Below, piece after piece: positions 35,291-47,703 of a stretch of 64,000 bases of DNA. A program made the position numbers and the translations under genes. Origin of the DNA: Erpetoichthys calabaricus (lineage: Eukaryota > Chordata > Cladistia > Polypteriformes > Polypteridae); NCBI RefSeq assembly GCF_900747795.2, contig NC_041404.2, forward strand, positions 107,746,830 through 107,810,829, written 5' to 3'. Below the pieces are notes generated by a model that was not told the origin of the DNA, ran no database searches, and worked only from the letters and a program-made list of their open reading frames with translations. Every line of letters begins with the position of its first letter. Positions within the stretch are counted from its first letter, which is position 1.

Positions 35291-36850
35291 TATGGGAAAT
35301 AAATAGCAAGCCAGTCAAACAGGTCCCCCAGGGTCCTCAACACCTAATGTTAGAAGGATTATTTTCAGAGAATCACTAGGCTCCTAGTACACCGTCGGGA
35401 TTGAAAGACGGGTCCCCTAGAAAGTTAATAGGGAAGCAGACTGGGTTGGATTTTAAAAGGCATGTAAGAAGTGGAATAAGCAGAGGCGTAACAACCTGCT
35501 GGCTGCTGAAGTCAAAACACAAAAAGACAAGGAAGAATTATTGCTAGCATTGCAGAAAATGAAGATAGAGACAGCGCCCAAGCCTGAAAGTAAAAGAAAG
35601 CAGACCGAAAAGAAAGACCCCCTATACCCCGTAATCTGTCCACCCCCTCCTTACCAAAACTCCCCCGCTTCCACCTCCTGCACCCTCTCCTCCAACTGCA
35701 CCCCTGTTAACAGACGAACTGTCTGGAGCAGGTTTTTACAATGAACAATATCATTATGACCCGTCCTCACATATTGACTCTGAGGAAGATAATTCAGATC
35801 ATTCACAAGGTGCTACTGGGTTGCAATGGCAGAAATTAAAAGAGTCATCTGTCTCCCAGCGCACGAGCAGTCAGACCCTCTGCTCTAAACCAAATGAGTG
35901 GTTTTACTTCCCCCTTCGGCTCCCCTAAGCCTTCTGGCTCGACATTCTCTTGCCCCCTCATTGAAGTCTCCCAACCCCCGACATGATCCCGCACAACCTC
36001 CAGGCAATAATAATCCCACTACTGTAATGATTCACCAAAATTGGGACTTTCAAGAATTAAAAGATGTGGTGTCTGAACTGCCCGACCCCAAAGCAGTCGG
36101 TGGACTGCAATTTGTGGAGCTGTTACAGCAGCTGGATAACATGTATAAAACAAATGCTGCAGAGTGGACACAGGTGCTCCGTCGACAGCTGAGCACCACA
36201 TGGGCAACTGTAGCTGTAACATTCCCTTGGCGTTGGAATGAAGGTCCTTTCCTCGCCCAGTGAGAGCCTTTGAAAGGAGCCCTGGCAGAAAAAATATAAA
36301 AAGGGCACAAACTGGTCACTAATTTCAGCCGGCTCACCGATTGCAAGATCTGATGGCTAATCACTCTGGGCTAGACAATACAAACGATAGAACTCATGCT
36401 GCAGTGCCTCCTTTCATCTCGGGACTGAGAAGTGACATTCAAAGCAAAGTCTGCACGTCCTGCAAAAGGCTGGAAGACCTCAACGTTCGAGGAAGCCAAG
36501 CGTCATGCAGAGCATGCTGACAGACAGACTAAATTAAAAGAGTCAGAGACACAGACCAAACTTTTGGCTGCACAAATAAATTACTATACTGGAAGAACTG
36601 ACCTGGCTAGGGGGAGAGGACGTGGAAAATTCTTTGGAGGTCGAGGGCGAGGGCACGGAAGAGGACGCGAGTTCCATTTATCAAACCATAATAATCCTTT
36701 TGCTCAGATGCCTAATGCTTCGGAGCAGATGCCAGCGTCATATGCCTTTTACGGCTGCCGTGAACTTGAACATTTTCAGACGCAATTGCCCACACAAGCG
36801 CCTCCGTCACCCCCTCTCCCTGAGCCATATGACATTCCTTGGTCCTAAGA
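35291..36850 (+). pseudogene. ERV gag region, broken
   Basis: An ATG-GGA (Met-Gly) start at 35291 fits a myristoylated Gag. A proline-rich stretch (about 35620-35710) resembles the matrix-p12 region. Capsid-like text lies at about 36030-36240 (DFQELKDVVSELPDPKAVGG). A basic nucleocapsid with RGRG-type repeats lies at about 36600-36680, followed by a zinc-knuckle-like segment (about 36750-36780). The region is interrupted in several places. Confidence 0.6.
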
Positions 36851-36899
36851 ATTATCAGGGACCCCAGCCACTTTTTCCAGTTTCCTTTGCTTACTCGTC

Positions 36900-39800
36900 A
36901 TGCTGAAACTGATCTTTTATTGACTTTAATGGCAAAGAAACTGCCTTTGAAATGGACACAGGAGCCACGCTCTGAAGGAGGTTCCTGCCTCGACATATAC
37001 AGTAAAAGTGCTTACTGCCTCGGGACAGCCTCATATTTTGCTGGTCTAAAACCTCTGCAATTACAGCTCAGCACTAACAGTTTCATTATTGACTCGTTGC
37101 TTTCTGTTAAATCATTTGTGCCCTGTGAAACTGCTGGGATGGGATCTTATGACTTAATTGTCAGTCTCAATTTTCTTTAACTGAACAAGGATCTTTGCTG
37201 CTCCATTCCTAAGCTCCTGTGCCACACTTCACACCCCAAGCCCTCTTTAACAGCCTGGACCCTGAACATCTCCCCGCACACCTTCCTCTTGAAAGCCCTT
37301 CATTCTTTCCCCTCATGCCTATTTCCCCACTTACAAGTCCCGGACACCCTGCCTTGTACTGCCCAGTATTTCCCTACTGAAGTGGACACACCTTGGTTAG
37401 AATCTTTTCTTTCCTCCAGCACATGCCCTGAAACTTTGCACATTCCATGTATTTTTGTTGTCTACTAAAGCAGTTGCTTCAGTTCACCTCACATATTCAC
37501 AAAGCGTTTTCTATTTAGGAGATTCGGTTCCCCATGTTTCCTTAGCACTGTGGTCCCAAGGGAAATACGATTATGGAAGGATAGCACACTGTGAGCCACT
37601 GGTGATTTTCTCAAAATCTTCTTTCCGCCTGTATCCTGTCCAGGATCCTCTGTCTCCAGAGGCAGAGGCTGGCATCGCCGCCGTACATTCTGATCTCGTG
37701 AGGCGAGGAGCGATTATTCCAATTACATACTCTCCAGTCAACTCCCCCATTTTACCTGTAAAAAAGGCTGACGGGTCCTGGCGTTTTGTTCAAGACCTAC
37801 GACAAGTTAACTCTGCGGTTTTTCTTAGAACACCTATCGTTCCTAATCCTTCCACTATTCTTTCCACGATACCCTCGTCCGCCCGGTACTTCTCTGTTAT
37901 TGACCTTGCTAACGCTTTCTTTTCCATTCCCGTGCACCCTGATTCTCAATTCTGGTTTGCTTTTACCTTTCAAGACCGTCGATGGACCTGGGCCGCCATG
38001 CCTCAGGGATATACTGAAGCCCCTTGTGTTTATGGCCAAGCTCTTGCTCAGAATTTAGAAGGCTTTTGGCCGGAAAAAGATAGTATATTGATACAGTATG
38101 TAGATGATATAATGGTACGTAGTACTACAACAAAGAAGAAAAAAAAAAAAAAAAAGAAAAAAAATAAACAACAAGTGCACATGACACTCAGAAAATTGCT
38201 ATTCTTTTTAGGTGAAAATGGCCATAAAAAAGTGTCGAAGAAAAAAAAAAACTGCAGTTACTTCAAGCTATCGTTAAATATTTCGGTCATGACATTTCTT
38301 GCGATACAAGAGCTCTCTCTAGCGGCCGTTTAACCATCATTCAAAACCTTCCAAGACCGGTCACAAAACAACAGGTTAAGTCAGGATATTTCTCTGTGGC
38401 TGTATGCAGTGGAATAGCAGGCTGACAAGGCTCTATGTGATTTAAAAAAATGCACTACTCTCCCTGACTATATTCTCATCCATTCACTCTGTTCGTGGAC
38501 GAAAAGGGGGGATTAATGAATGCAGTTCTATGAATTAATGCAGTTTTAACGCAACCACATACAGACAAACAAAGTGCTCATGAGCCCCCTAACAGTAAAG
38601 GTACCTCACGCCGTTCATTCTATTTTAGTACAGGTTAAGACCAGCACTGGCAAACCGATCCAACATCAAAAGCTGATTGAAACCCTCTTAGAAGCTATAA
38701 CTAAACCATCAAAGTTAGCGATCGTTAAATGTCAAGCTCACATAGGAAAACAAGATCCTGTCAGCAAAGGAAACGAATTAGCTGATCACTTTGCTAAACA
38801 GGCTGCATAAAATAACACACCAATCTCTTTATTCCAACAGAGAAATAACCAGGACCTGATAATCAACTTGTTTCTTTACAGAGTGCAGCCACGGACAGAG
38901 AAAAAAGAAAATGGTCCAAAGAATGGTCCCCTCTCTTATGGAGTCTGAACCCATAGGCAAACTAACAAACCTTTCCTCCCAAAGGCTTCTTTCCCAGGTA
39001 TGGCAAAAATCGCTCATGGCCTAGACCATGCTGGAAAGGACGCCATGATTCAAGATGTTGAAAAACACTGGGAAGCTGCAGGCTTCTCTATATATGCAGA
39101 GCAGTTCTGCAGACGCTGTGCATTATGTCAAAAGTCTAATGTAGGAAAGGGCACCAAGGTAAGTCCAGGTAAGTCCCGCCGTTACACCTAATCCAATGGG
39201 TCCGTTTGAACACCTCCAAATGGATTTCATTGAACTAACTCCGTCTAAAGGTTACTGTTATTGTCTAGTAATTGTTGATGTGTTCTCCCGATGGGTAGAA
39301 CTTTTTCCTTCTAAACACGCTGATAATGATAATGGCACCCTAAAATCTAAATTAGCAAAAATCTGTGAGCAGACAAATTTATCCTGGCCGGACGCTTTGC
39401 CTCTGGCCTTAATGGGATTGAGGGAAAGAACACACCGGCAATTAGGACTGTCGGCGTTTGAAATTCTGACCGGACGACCCATGCCTGTGGGCATGGTTAT
39501 GGGAAATGTTAACCTGCATACTATGGACAATGATCTTCTCTCTTGTCTTACAGGTCTCCGAGCTTCTCTGAAAGAAGTCCACGAGCAGGTTAACCAGGCC
39601 TGGAGGACTAGTCTTCCATCTAAAGACACGTCGATTCCCTTAGGCACTTGGATCCTCGTCCGTGACACTCGGAGGAAACATTGGCATCAGCCGAGGTGGA
39701 GAGGACCGTTCCAAGTTCTTCTGTCCACACCACATGCAGTGAAAATGGAAGGATTGCCCGCCTGGATTCACGCCTCACATTGCAAGAGATGGCACCCTTG
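36900..39800 (+). pseudogene. ERV pro-pol region, broken
   Basis: Parts in order: protease DTGA-type motif near 36955; reverse transcriptase about 37610-38130 with LPVKKADGSWRFVQDLRQVN, the AMPQGYTEAPCVYGQ motif and a YVDD box at about 38097-38110; the RNase H C-terminal part (about 38650-38808); the integrase zinc-binding region (about 39000-39150) and catalytic/C-terminal parts (39196-39801, including WVELFPSK and a GPFQVLL stretch). The RT most resembles class I (gamma/epsilon) retroviruses. Broken in several places. Confidence 0.8.
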
Positions 39801-39814
39801 ATTGCTGTGCTACT

Positions 39815-40990
39815 ATGCTTTCTTTTCCCTTGTCTACTGCCCTGGTCACCTTGACTTTCCCGTTAGGAATCACCACATCAGTGCAGGTTGATTTCTGCTC
39901 TATTATGAACTGTGGGACTGGTCGACAAATACGTGTGTATGACTGTTACGAAGTATTATTGGGGAAGTAACTGTGACAACTGGCAATGGGTTTTTGCTAA
40001 CACTGGAACTGAGGACTGGGGTTATCAACCTTTTGAGGCCCAAAAATACGGTTTGAAAAATTGATTTTCTATCATAAAAGGACATGCTTCTCATGAATGT
40101 GCTGACAACCATTGTAACCCCTTGATCATCACTTTAAAGAACCCCTCTTTACATGACTCAGGGACCTATATATTAGGGGCATATGTATCTGGAACAGACC
40201 CTTTAGGGAGATTTCTAATTAAGATTGACAATCCTGTTACTAACACCTCTCATTCTCCTGCACACACACCTGTCACCCCAACTTCTGGTTCAGACTTTTC
40301 TCCTGTTAAGATTATGAATATTTCCACCCTTTCATCCATTTTTTCAATTGAAACTGGCTATGGCGATCAGAACCATTGGTTGCAGTGGGTATTATATTCG
40401 GCTAAGCAAGTAAATCAATCTGATTGCTACGCCTGTGCTACGGCCAGGCCACATTTGGCTACCGTCCCTTTCCCTCTTTCTAATAACTGCATTACACTTT
40501 CTCTCCTCTTTCCCCCCACTTCTCATATGACTCCCCCGATGTTCCAGTCTCATGAAGGCAATTATACCTGCTTCTCTAGTAATTATAGTTCCACCTTCAC
40601 GCTTCTCGCCGAAAAAGGGGGGTGTATGTGCTATGTTTGGTGATGCGTGCTGCACATACATCCCTAATAATACGGCTCCCGATGGATCAATCACCCGTGC
40701 TTTGCCAGGTTTAACTGCCTTTTCAAATGAATTAGATACCACTTCTGGCATTTCTAGCCCCTGGGGCTGATGGCTCAGGTCAGTTTTAATTTCACTGGCC
40801 GTTGCTTTTATCATTCTGTTGCTTGTGGCCTGCTGTGTAGTTCCCCTAATTAGATATATTGTGTCCCAGTATTACACTGCCTCCGTGGCCAAGGCTTATA
40901 TGTTACACGAAGAATGCATGCTTCAAATTTCTTCCTCCTTTTCTTCCACTCCTTTCCCTTCTCCTACTCTTTCCCGCGTTACTCCTATGT
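39815..40990 (+). pseudogene. ERV env region, broken
   Basis: A hydrophobic leader near 39815, a surface-unit segment at 40122-40643 with NPSLHDSGTYILGAYVSG and the fish-ERV-type NQSDCYACATARPHLATVPF stretch, a CX6CC motif (40627-40653) of the covalent SU-TM type, a hydrophobic membrane anchor (LAVAFIILLLVACCVV, about 40795-40845) and a cytoplasmic tail. The order fits a gamma-type glycoprotein. Broken. Confidence 0.7.
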
Positions 40991-41010
40991 AATCCATATT
41001 TTTGTTGGTT

Positions 41011-41024
41011 CAAAAAGGGGGGAA
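41011..41024 (+). promoter_or_regulatory. ERV polypurine tract
   Basis: AAAAAGGGGGGAA directly precedes the 3' LTR, as expected for the plus-strand primer. Confidence 0.85.
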
Positions 41025-41564
41025 TGTAGAAGAAGAATGTTCTCCTCAGCACCATGTATTTTGTGTGTTTAGTAAATTAGAATTTTTATAATAACTATTT
41101 TTCTAACTTGCCAGTGAGAGACGCTTTGGCTTATGAACTAACAAAAATATGTTATTCCTGGGTTCAGGAGAAAATAGTGTCCACATGAATAAAATCTAAG
41201 CTGTTTCTTGTTTTCCCTTTCTCAGAGTGAATGTTTCAGGGACAAGGTCACAAGGCTGCAGAAAAGTACATGTAGTTTATACAAAGGCGTCTCTCCTGTG
41301 CTTAGCTTTGAGAACACAGATAATGCTTAGCTCAACAGACATATTGTTTAACTTTACTGTTGTGATAAGGATGTTCTTTCTGTCTTATTAATCATGAAAT
41401 GCTGAATTATAAAAACCCCTCCTAATTTTTTCTCGGTGTTCAATTGAGCTTTGCGGCAATAAGTTATGCTCTTTTGAATCTCTACTTACTGTGACTCCGA
41501 ATGAATAAAAAAGAGAATTGAGAAATATTATCTGCCTGTTGTCAGTGTGCCTTTTTCGTCCACA
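41025..41564 (+). repeat. ERV 3' LTR
   Basis: 540 bp, same ends as the 5' LTR, about 98.7% identical by eye count, followed by the GCGA target duplication. Confidence 0.92.
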
Positions 41565-41609
41565 GCGACAATGTTCCGCAGGTGCAAGACCTACAACCAA
41601 GGTACACAA

Positions 41610-43290
41610 ATACACTTGTTAGTTATTTTTTCAGTTGTTTTGGCACGCTTACCATATGTTCTCTTACCAATAAATTCTTCAATCGGAGCACATCAACAAA
41701 GAAAAACAGAAAATAAGATTTAGTAAAATATCAATAATATTAATAATAATAATCATTCATTACTCGATATCCTATATCTCTGTACAAAGACATTTAAAAG
41801 AAATCTCTCTATTATAAAGGAAAATCCTGATATGAGACAAGACTATTTCCATGAGATTTGTTCAAATCCCGCCCTCCACTCAACCATATTTAGCCATGCC
41901 CACGCTCCTCTCACCTCTCATTCGTGTGAATGCTTTTGACAGACACAGTTCCTGCTCTCTCAGTTCTTACAAATTTTTACATTTTCCTCACTTTAAGATC
42001 CCAAATAAAGAAGACTTATTATGTCCAAATCTTATTGAAGAATTTCATCCCAAAGGGTTATCAACCAAAGAAATTAATACACAGGCAATCCTAGCACAGA
42101 GAAACGATGAAGTCAAATGAAATAATGTGAAAATTGTCGATCGGTTACACGGCAAATTGGTTAAATGTGTATCAATAGACTATGCTGAAACAGTTGGAGG
42201 TGATCATGTGGAAGATGAAAACATCAGCTTACAATATCCTGAAGAATATCTATAACCATTAACACCATCAGGTCTTCCACCGCCCGAATTACTGTTGAAA
42301 TGAGGATGTATCCAAGAAAGGTAATGTAGTACATCTTCTGCGCATAACATTAGGCACCCAAGGAGATCTTGATATGCAATTCGTATTAAAACTTTAACAG
42401 TTTCCCATTAGAATAGCTTTGGCAAAGACAATTAACAAATCACAGAGACAAACATTTGAAAAAGTCGGTTTGAGAGAAAGAAATTAAATTCTCTCACGGG
42501 AAGTTATATGTTGCATTGTCACGATGTAAGTCCAAACACAGAATTAAAATTCAATATGATATTTGACTAAAATTTAATTCAAAAAATTGTTTTTACTGAA
42601 GTTTTACAGTAAAAGTGTAAGTTTAAAAAGAATTTGCATGTTAATTTCAAAGCCAAACAGAACGAAATCGTAAAACGCAACTTATATCTCTAACGCAACA
42701 TGAAACATAATTTACTTTCAAATTATTACGTTTTACTATTTTTTAATATGGTTAATTACTCACTGTAATGTAAAATAGTTTGTTCTATTATGCAAATGTG
42801 ACATTTCCCATGAAAATAACAATCTCTTTAAATGGTACATCCGCATCCCCATACGTGAGAAACACAAAGTATCATTAAAATAAATGTAGTAATACACTTT
42901 CATATTATAAGTGATCCCTTGTTTTTAAACATTTACACAGTTATTCCTGGGGGTAAAAAAAGGAAAAAAAATTCTATGGCAAATGCTTTCTTGTTAAATT
43001 CAAATGTCTCCCCTGTGATTAAAACCATTTGATTGAAATACTTTAAGTTCTATTCAAAAAATTTATATACCCCTTACCTGTCATGATCACTCCATCACCC
43101 ATTTAAATTGTGGAGGGATCTCATTTTCACTGAAGGTGTCATCATGTAATAAAACTCAGATATTACGTTTTCCCACATGTTATGTTCACAGTTGTTCATG
43201 AAAGATTAAAACTGATCAAATGTATTTTAACTTATACTGTGCTCCCTTGCAAAATGAACACTGTGTAGTTAAAACTGTGCACAGTCTCAT
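41610..43290 (+). repeat. Large inverted repeat, left outer arm
   Basis: 41610-41797 and 42866-43290 align with the reverse complement of 53550-54135. Shared landmarks: TTGTTAGTTAT, AAATTCTTCAA, AAATATCAATAAT, AGACATTTAAAAGA, TTAAAATAAATGTAGTAATA, ATTGTGGAGGGATCT, CACAGTTGTTCATG. The gap between 41798 and 42865 is a Helitron insertion absent from the other arm. The arm leads straight into the ~170-bp tandem array. Confidence 0.8.
41798..42865 (+). mobile_element. Helitron remnant, 5' end plus helicase C-terminus
   Basis: The 5' end reads TCTCTCTATTATAAAGGAAA, the classic TC start after an A/T. The following text corresponds to the end of a Pif1-like Helitron helicase: DLLCPNLIEEFHPKG...AILAQRNDEV (about 42012-42115), then FPIRIALAKTINKSQRQTFEKVG (about 42401-42470) and KLYVALSRCKSKHRIKIQYDI (about 42500-42565). 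Rep and most of the helicase are missing, and several stops and at least one frameshift break the rest. I could not find a CTRR hairpin end. The boundaries come from comparing the two arms of the inverted repeat. Confidence 0.7.
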
Positions 43291-44594
43291 TAATAAACCT
43301 ATCAGACAGTATTCTACAGCACTTTCATATCTACTGTGCCCCTTCATCCCTTCCACCAGAGTGGACACTCATTTCACAGCTTGGCCTTTGCTGTAGAAAT
43401 GCATGACCCCTGTCTTCTGCTTGCAAAATGAACACCAGAGACCTAAAATTGTTAAAAAATTATTTTAAAACACTATGGAAGGCCTTCTATATAAATTTGA
43501 TGTTTAATATGCCTCATTCACTGCAGGAGACATTCATTTCCACGGCTTAAACAGAGCTGTAGAATTGCATGCCCTCTGAGTGCTGCTTACAAAATGAATA
43601 CTAGACAACTAAAATTGTGCTACATCTATTTAAATTGATTGTATGAAGTCTTCTACATCACTTTCATGTCTATGGTGGCCTTCTGTCCCCTTCACTGGTG
43701 GGGAGACTCATTTCCACGGCATGTACAGATCCATATAATTGCATGCCCTCTGACAGCTGCTTACAAAATTAACTCTGGAGAGGTAAATTATGCAAATTGA
43801 TTAAAAAATATTGTAGGTAGAGTTCTATATCTTTTTTCTTCTCCACTATGCCACTTCATCCCATCCAATGGAAGTCGGTGGGTGCAGGGGTGTATTGGGC
43901 ACTCATTTCAATGGCTGGAGCAGCGCCTGTTTGCTGCTTGCAAAATGAACACTGGACAGCTAAAATTCTTCCAAATGTATTTTGAAAGGTTGTAAATGTC
44001 TTTTAAATCACTTTTTGTTCCATCCACTGGAGGGGATATTCATTTCCATGGCTGGAGCAGAGCAGTAGAATTGTGTGCCCCGACTGCTGCTTGCTTGATG
44101 AATACTGGAATTATAAAATTGTCCAAGATGGATTTAAAAAGACTGAGTGAAGTCTCCTGTTTTATTTTCATGACTACTGTGCCCCTTCATCCCTTCTGCT
44201 CAAGGGGCAGCCTGTTTCCTCGGCTGGGCCTTTTCCATATAAATGCACAACCACTGCCTTCTGCTTTTAAAATTAATAACAAAATTGTAAAATTGTTCAA
44301 AATGCATTTTAGAAGATTGCTGAAAGTCTTCTATATCACTTTAATGTCTGATGTGCCTCTCTGTCTCATTCACTGGCGGGGATACTCATTTCCATGGCTG
44401 GAGCAGAGCCTTAGAATTGTGTGCCTTCTGACTGCTGCTTACAAAATGAATGCTGGAGAACTAAAATTGTTCCAAATCTATTTAAAATGATTGTAGGAAA
44501 TTTTCTACATCACTTTCTTGTCTACTCTGTTGCATCCATTGGAGGGGACACTCATTTCCACGGCTGGAGCAGAGCTGTAGAATCACATGCCCCA
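43290..44594 (+). repeat. Tandem array, ~170-bp units (part 1)
   Basis: About eight diverged units. The phrase CACTCATTTCCACGGCTGG recurs at 43366, 43531, 43705, 43900, 44037, 44208, 44383 and 44549, mostly 165-175 bp apart. Other unit landmarks are CTGCTTACAAAATGAACACT and TCACTTTCATGTCTACTGTG. Short open frames (such as 43996-44490) are by-products of the repeat. I do not recognise the family. Confidence 0.85.
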
Positions 44595-44740
44595 GAGGTA
44601 GTTGGTCTCGTCCGTTATAGGAGATGGACGTCTGAAGCCGAGCTACGCTAGCAGCGGCTTTATTTTCCAACGTATTTCATATTATTTAGAGGTATCCTGT
44701 ATTTAACAAGACCAAGGAGCTTCCACTACAATATACAAGC

Positions 44741-45981
44741 ATGAGTAACAAGAAGAAAAGTCAGAAAGAACCGGAAAAGAAACTTAAAGCTGCATCAAAG
44801 TCTGGACAGACATCCGGCCCGAGTGCAAGGTATGGCCACTCGGAGACTGACCTGGAACAGGCAGACGAATGCGCAGATTTCCTGGGACCCCGCTCCATTG
44901 TATCGTCTCCAGTCGAGAGTGAAAATGGGAGCGAAGGTGCAAGTGATACAGGTCGTGATGGATCGCCGATTTCTGAGGATCATTCAAGACTAGAAAAGGC
45001 CCTGCAGGATGTGCTCTCATCTATTCATCGTGAGCCCGCAGCACCTGCTGTAACAGGAGCTGCATTTCCACTTGCGAAGCATGAAATCCGAAACGAACTG
45101 TCCGAACTGAAAGAGATGATCGCTACACTGGCCACTGCCATGGCTACAGCCATAAATGAGTTTAGAAGGATAACAAGAATGAGCTTAAGAAGGTGAACAT
45201 TGAGCTTAAGAACGAGCTTAAGAAGGATAACAAAGACCGAGAAACGCGTCTATTTAAACGCTTTGACGTGAACTTTAAAGGCATGTTGGAGAAATTAGAG
45301 GAACACATCGAAGAAAATAGATCCAAACTGAAAATGCTTGCCGACCAGATTAATGACGTTACAGATCAGCTGGATGACATTAAGCAAGCATTCACGGCTC
45401 GAGTTGAAACAGCGGAACAATTGGCGTCTAACGCCGATGAAAAAGCTACAGCTGCGAATTCCGAATGCAAAAAACTCAGAGACACTCTTGCGGCCCTGGA
45501 AGATGGGTGTAGAAGAAACAATATAAGAATTGAGGGTATACCTGAGAAACGAGAAAGCTCAAGCCCAGTGAAATTTGCAGTAGAATTACTCTCTAAAATA
45601 ATTGGAGATGATTTTAAACTCGACATTGAGATAGCAGCTGCTTATCGCATATACAGATCAAGCACCTTTAAACCTAGGTCTTTTATTGTCCGCTTTGAGC
45701 GATTACGATGTAAGCTTGATGTGATGGCACTTCTCAGACACAAGCAAGAAATTATATTTGAAAATAATCTTATTCATATTTTCCCCGACTTCTCACCATT
45801 AACAGCTGCAAAACGCGCAGCCTACTTTAACATTAAAAAGTTGCTACAGAAAGCCGATATCAAATACAGCCTCTTGTTTCCCGCCAAACTGAAAGTGGAA
45901 GTTCAAGACCAATATTATGTATTTTCAAGCAAGGAGGAAGCTCAAAAGGAACTAAAGAAGCTGTTTCCAACACTCTTTTGA
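44741..45981 (+). pseudogene. L1 ORF1 protein, one frameshift
   Basis: Two open pieces, 44741-45196 and 45193-45981, in different frames. The first is charged and low-complexity (MSNKKKSQKEPEKKLKAAS). The second has a long coiled coil (residues about 1-100 of that piece), then the L1 RRM signature GCRRNNIRIEGIPE, AAYRIYRS and PRSFIVRFERLRCK, and the C-terminal domain with FFPDFSPLT-like text. L1 ORF1p trimerises, binds element RNA and acts as a chaperone. The frameshift lies near 45170-45195 in a run of related AAGAAC/GAGCTTAAG words. A combined length of about 410 aa is within the fish L1 range. Confidence 0.85.
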
Positions 45982-46781
45982 AAGTCAAGGCATGGGAAGG
46001 ACCTATCATCTGCTGCCGGATCCACTTTTAAAGAGACTGGTATTATAATTATACGTCCTTTTCTTTACTTGGACATTATATGTTTATGTCTTAATTACAG
46101 TTATAGACGTGAGTGTGGAAGTAATTAAAGTAGGTTTTTTTTTTTGTTTTGTTTTTTTTTTTTACACTACCTTAATGTAGACTGTTTAACATCATACTCT
46201 TGGTTTATTGCTATTTCTACTATTACATTACTATTACTATTACATTACTATTACATTTATACTATTACATTAGGATTTACTATGTTTATCCTAGACTACT
46301 TTTTAAAATCATTCCCAGGTTCATTCTTTTATTATCTTAATATCTTAAAATTGCTGAAGATTATTTTAAGCTTAAAGACTGTTAATGATTATATTTTCGG
46401 CAGATAGTATTTAGAATTCAGCTGCAATAGATATCTTTGTTTTAATTCTCTAACGCCGCTGAGGGGTGGGGTTTGTTTTGTTTTGGATGTGCTCTGTCTC
46501 TTTGTATGTCAGAGGACCGGGACATCGCGAAGTGGGATCTAGCCTCATGTGGGGAGGCAAAATGGGGGGGTGGGGGGATAAAGGGGGGGGGGAGAAGGAG
46601 AGCAGGCTATATCTAATCTATTCTTCTAATCCTTATAACTATAAATATCAATGCAACAATAGGCTAAAATGCAATAACTCATGAAGAATTTTGAAACTAA
46701 GATTGAAACTGCCTCACTACCAGTTAAGACTATAAAATGACATTAAAAACTTAGAATCAATGTCTCCATGATGGGACAGTT

Positions 46782-47612
46782 AACTTTGTGAGCTGGAATG
46801 TTAAAGGCCTGAATCACGAATTAAAGAGAAAGAAAGTATGATCTCACCTAACAGGCTTAAATGCTAAAATAGTATTTTTACAGGAGACCCACTTACTAAG
46901 CAAGGATCAGTTCAGACTACAAAAAGACTGGACTGGCCAAATGTTCCATTCTAGCTTTATAAAGAAAACTAGAGGGGTGAGAATTCTCATACACAGAACA
47001 GTCCCATTTGTAGCATCAGATGTAGTATCGGACCCTGAAGGGAGATATGTGATGGTCATGGGCAACTTATTTAACAGTAAAATTATTTTGATAAATGTTT
47101 ATGCACCCAATGTCGATGATAAGGAATTCATGCAAAATCTATTTGCATCCATTCCCAATGTGAACACTCATAAAATTATAATGGCTGGGGACTTTAATTG
47201 TGTTTTAAATCCACTCTTAGATAGGACTCCTGTGACAGGGGGGACGACATCTAACACTGCAAAGACAATTACACAGTTTTTAACTGACCACAATTTATCA
47301 GACCCCTGGAGGTTTCTTAACCCAAACTCAAGAACATATTCGTTGTACTCACCAGTGCATCATAGCTACTCAAGAATTGATTATTTTTTTATAGATAATA
47401 ATTTCCTGCCTACGATTAAATCGTGCAAATACGACACAATTGTTATCTCCGACTATGCTCCTCTAGTCTTGGAGCTAAAATCATTAAGCCCCTCACACTC
47501 ACCTCGTAGATGGCGTCTTAACCCTCTTCTATTAGCAGACGAGAACTGCACAGAATTTATATCCAAACAAATCAGCTTCTTCCTAGAGACAAACACGCCC
47601 ACAGAGGTTTAG
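46782..47612 (+). pseudogene. L1 ORF2 endonuclease domain
   Basis: The frame reads FVSWNVKGLN (about 46785), IVFLQETHL, IILINVYAPN, IMAGDFNCVLN (about 47180), SRIDYFFID and VISDYAPLVLEL (about 47440-47470). These are the apurinic-like endonuclease motifs of L1, with the catalytic E, D/N and SDH-type box (here SDYAPL, with H replaced by Y). An in-frame TGA lies at 46839-46841. The frame ends at 47612 where the reverse transcriptase should begin. The domain nicks target DNA in active elements; this copy cannot retrotranspose. Confidence 0.85.
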
Positions 47613-47703
47613 AATTCACTCGAGCTCCATATGCGCAAAGCATAGAATTATTCAACTAAAAATTATATATTGAGCTCATCTGTCTCACTTAAAACTGTCC
47701 AAA

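Larger units (their letters stand above)
34157..41564 (+). mobile_element. Endogenous retrovirus, two LTRs, gamma/epsilon-like
   Basis: A complete 7.4-kb provirus layout: 5' LTR, Lys-type primer site, gag, pro, pol, env, polypurine tract, 3' LTR, flanked by a 4-bp GCGA target duplication (34153-34156, 41565-41568). The RT resembles class I viruses and the env has a CX6CC motif. By eye the two LTRs differ at only about seven of 540 positions (about 1.3%). At assumed neutral rates of 1-4e-9 per site per year that means a few million years. The genes are broken in many places (at least ten), so this is a fossil. Confidence 0.92.

Noticed and set aside
43996-44490. 164-codon open frame
   Set aside because: Lies wholly within the ~170-bp tandem units; its sequence repeats with the array period.
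43290-44594. CRISPR-like regular repeats
   Set aside because: Units are ~170 bp, diverged throughout and lack short identical repeats with unique spacers; a vertebrate satellite-like array.
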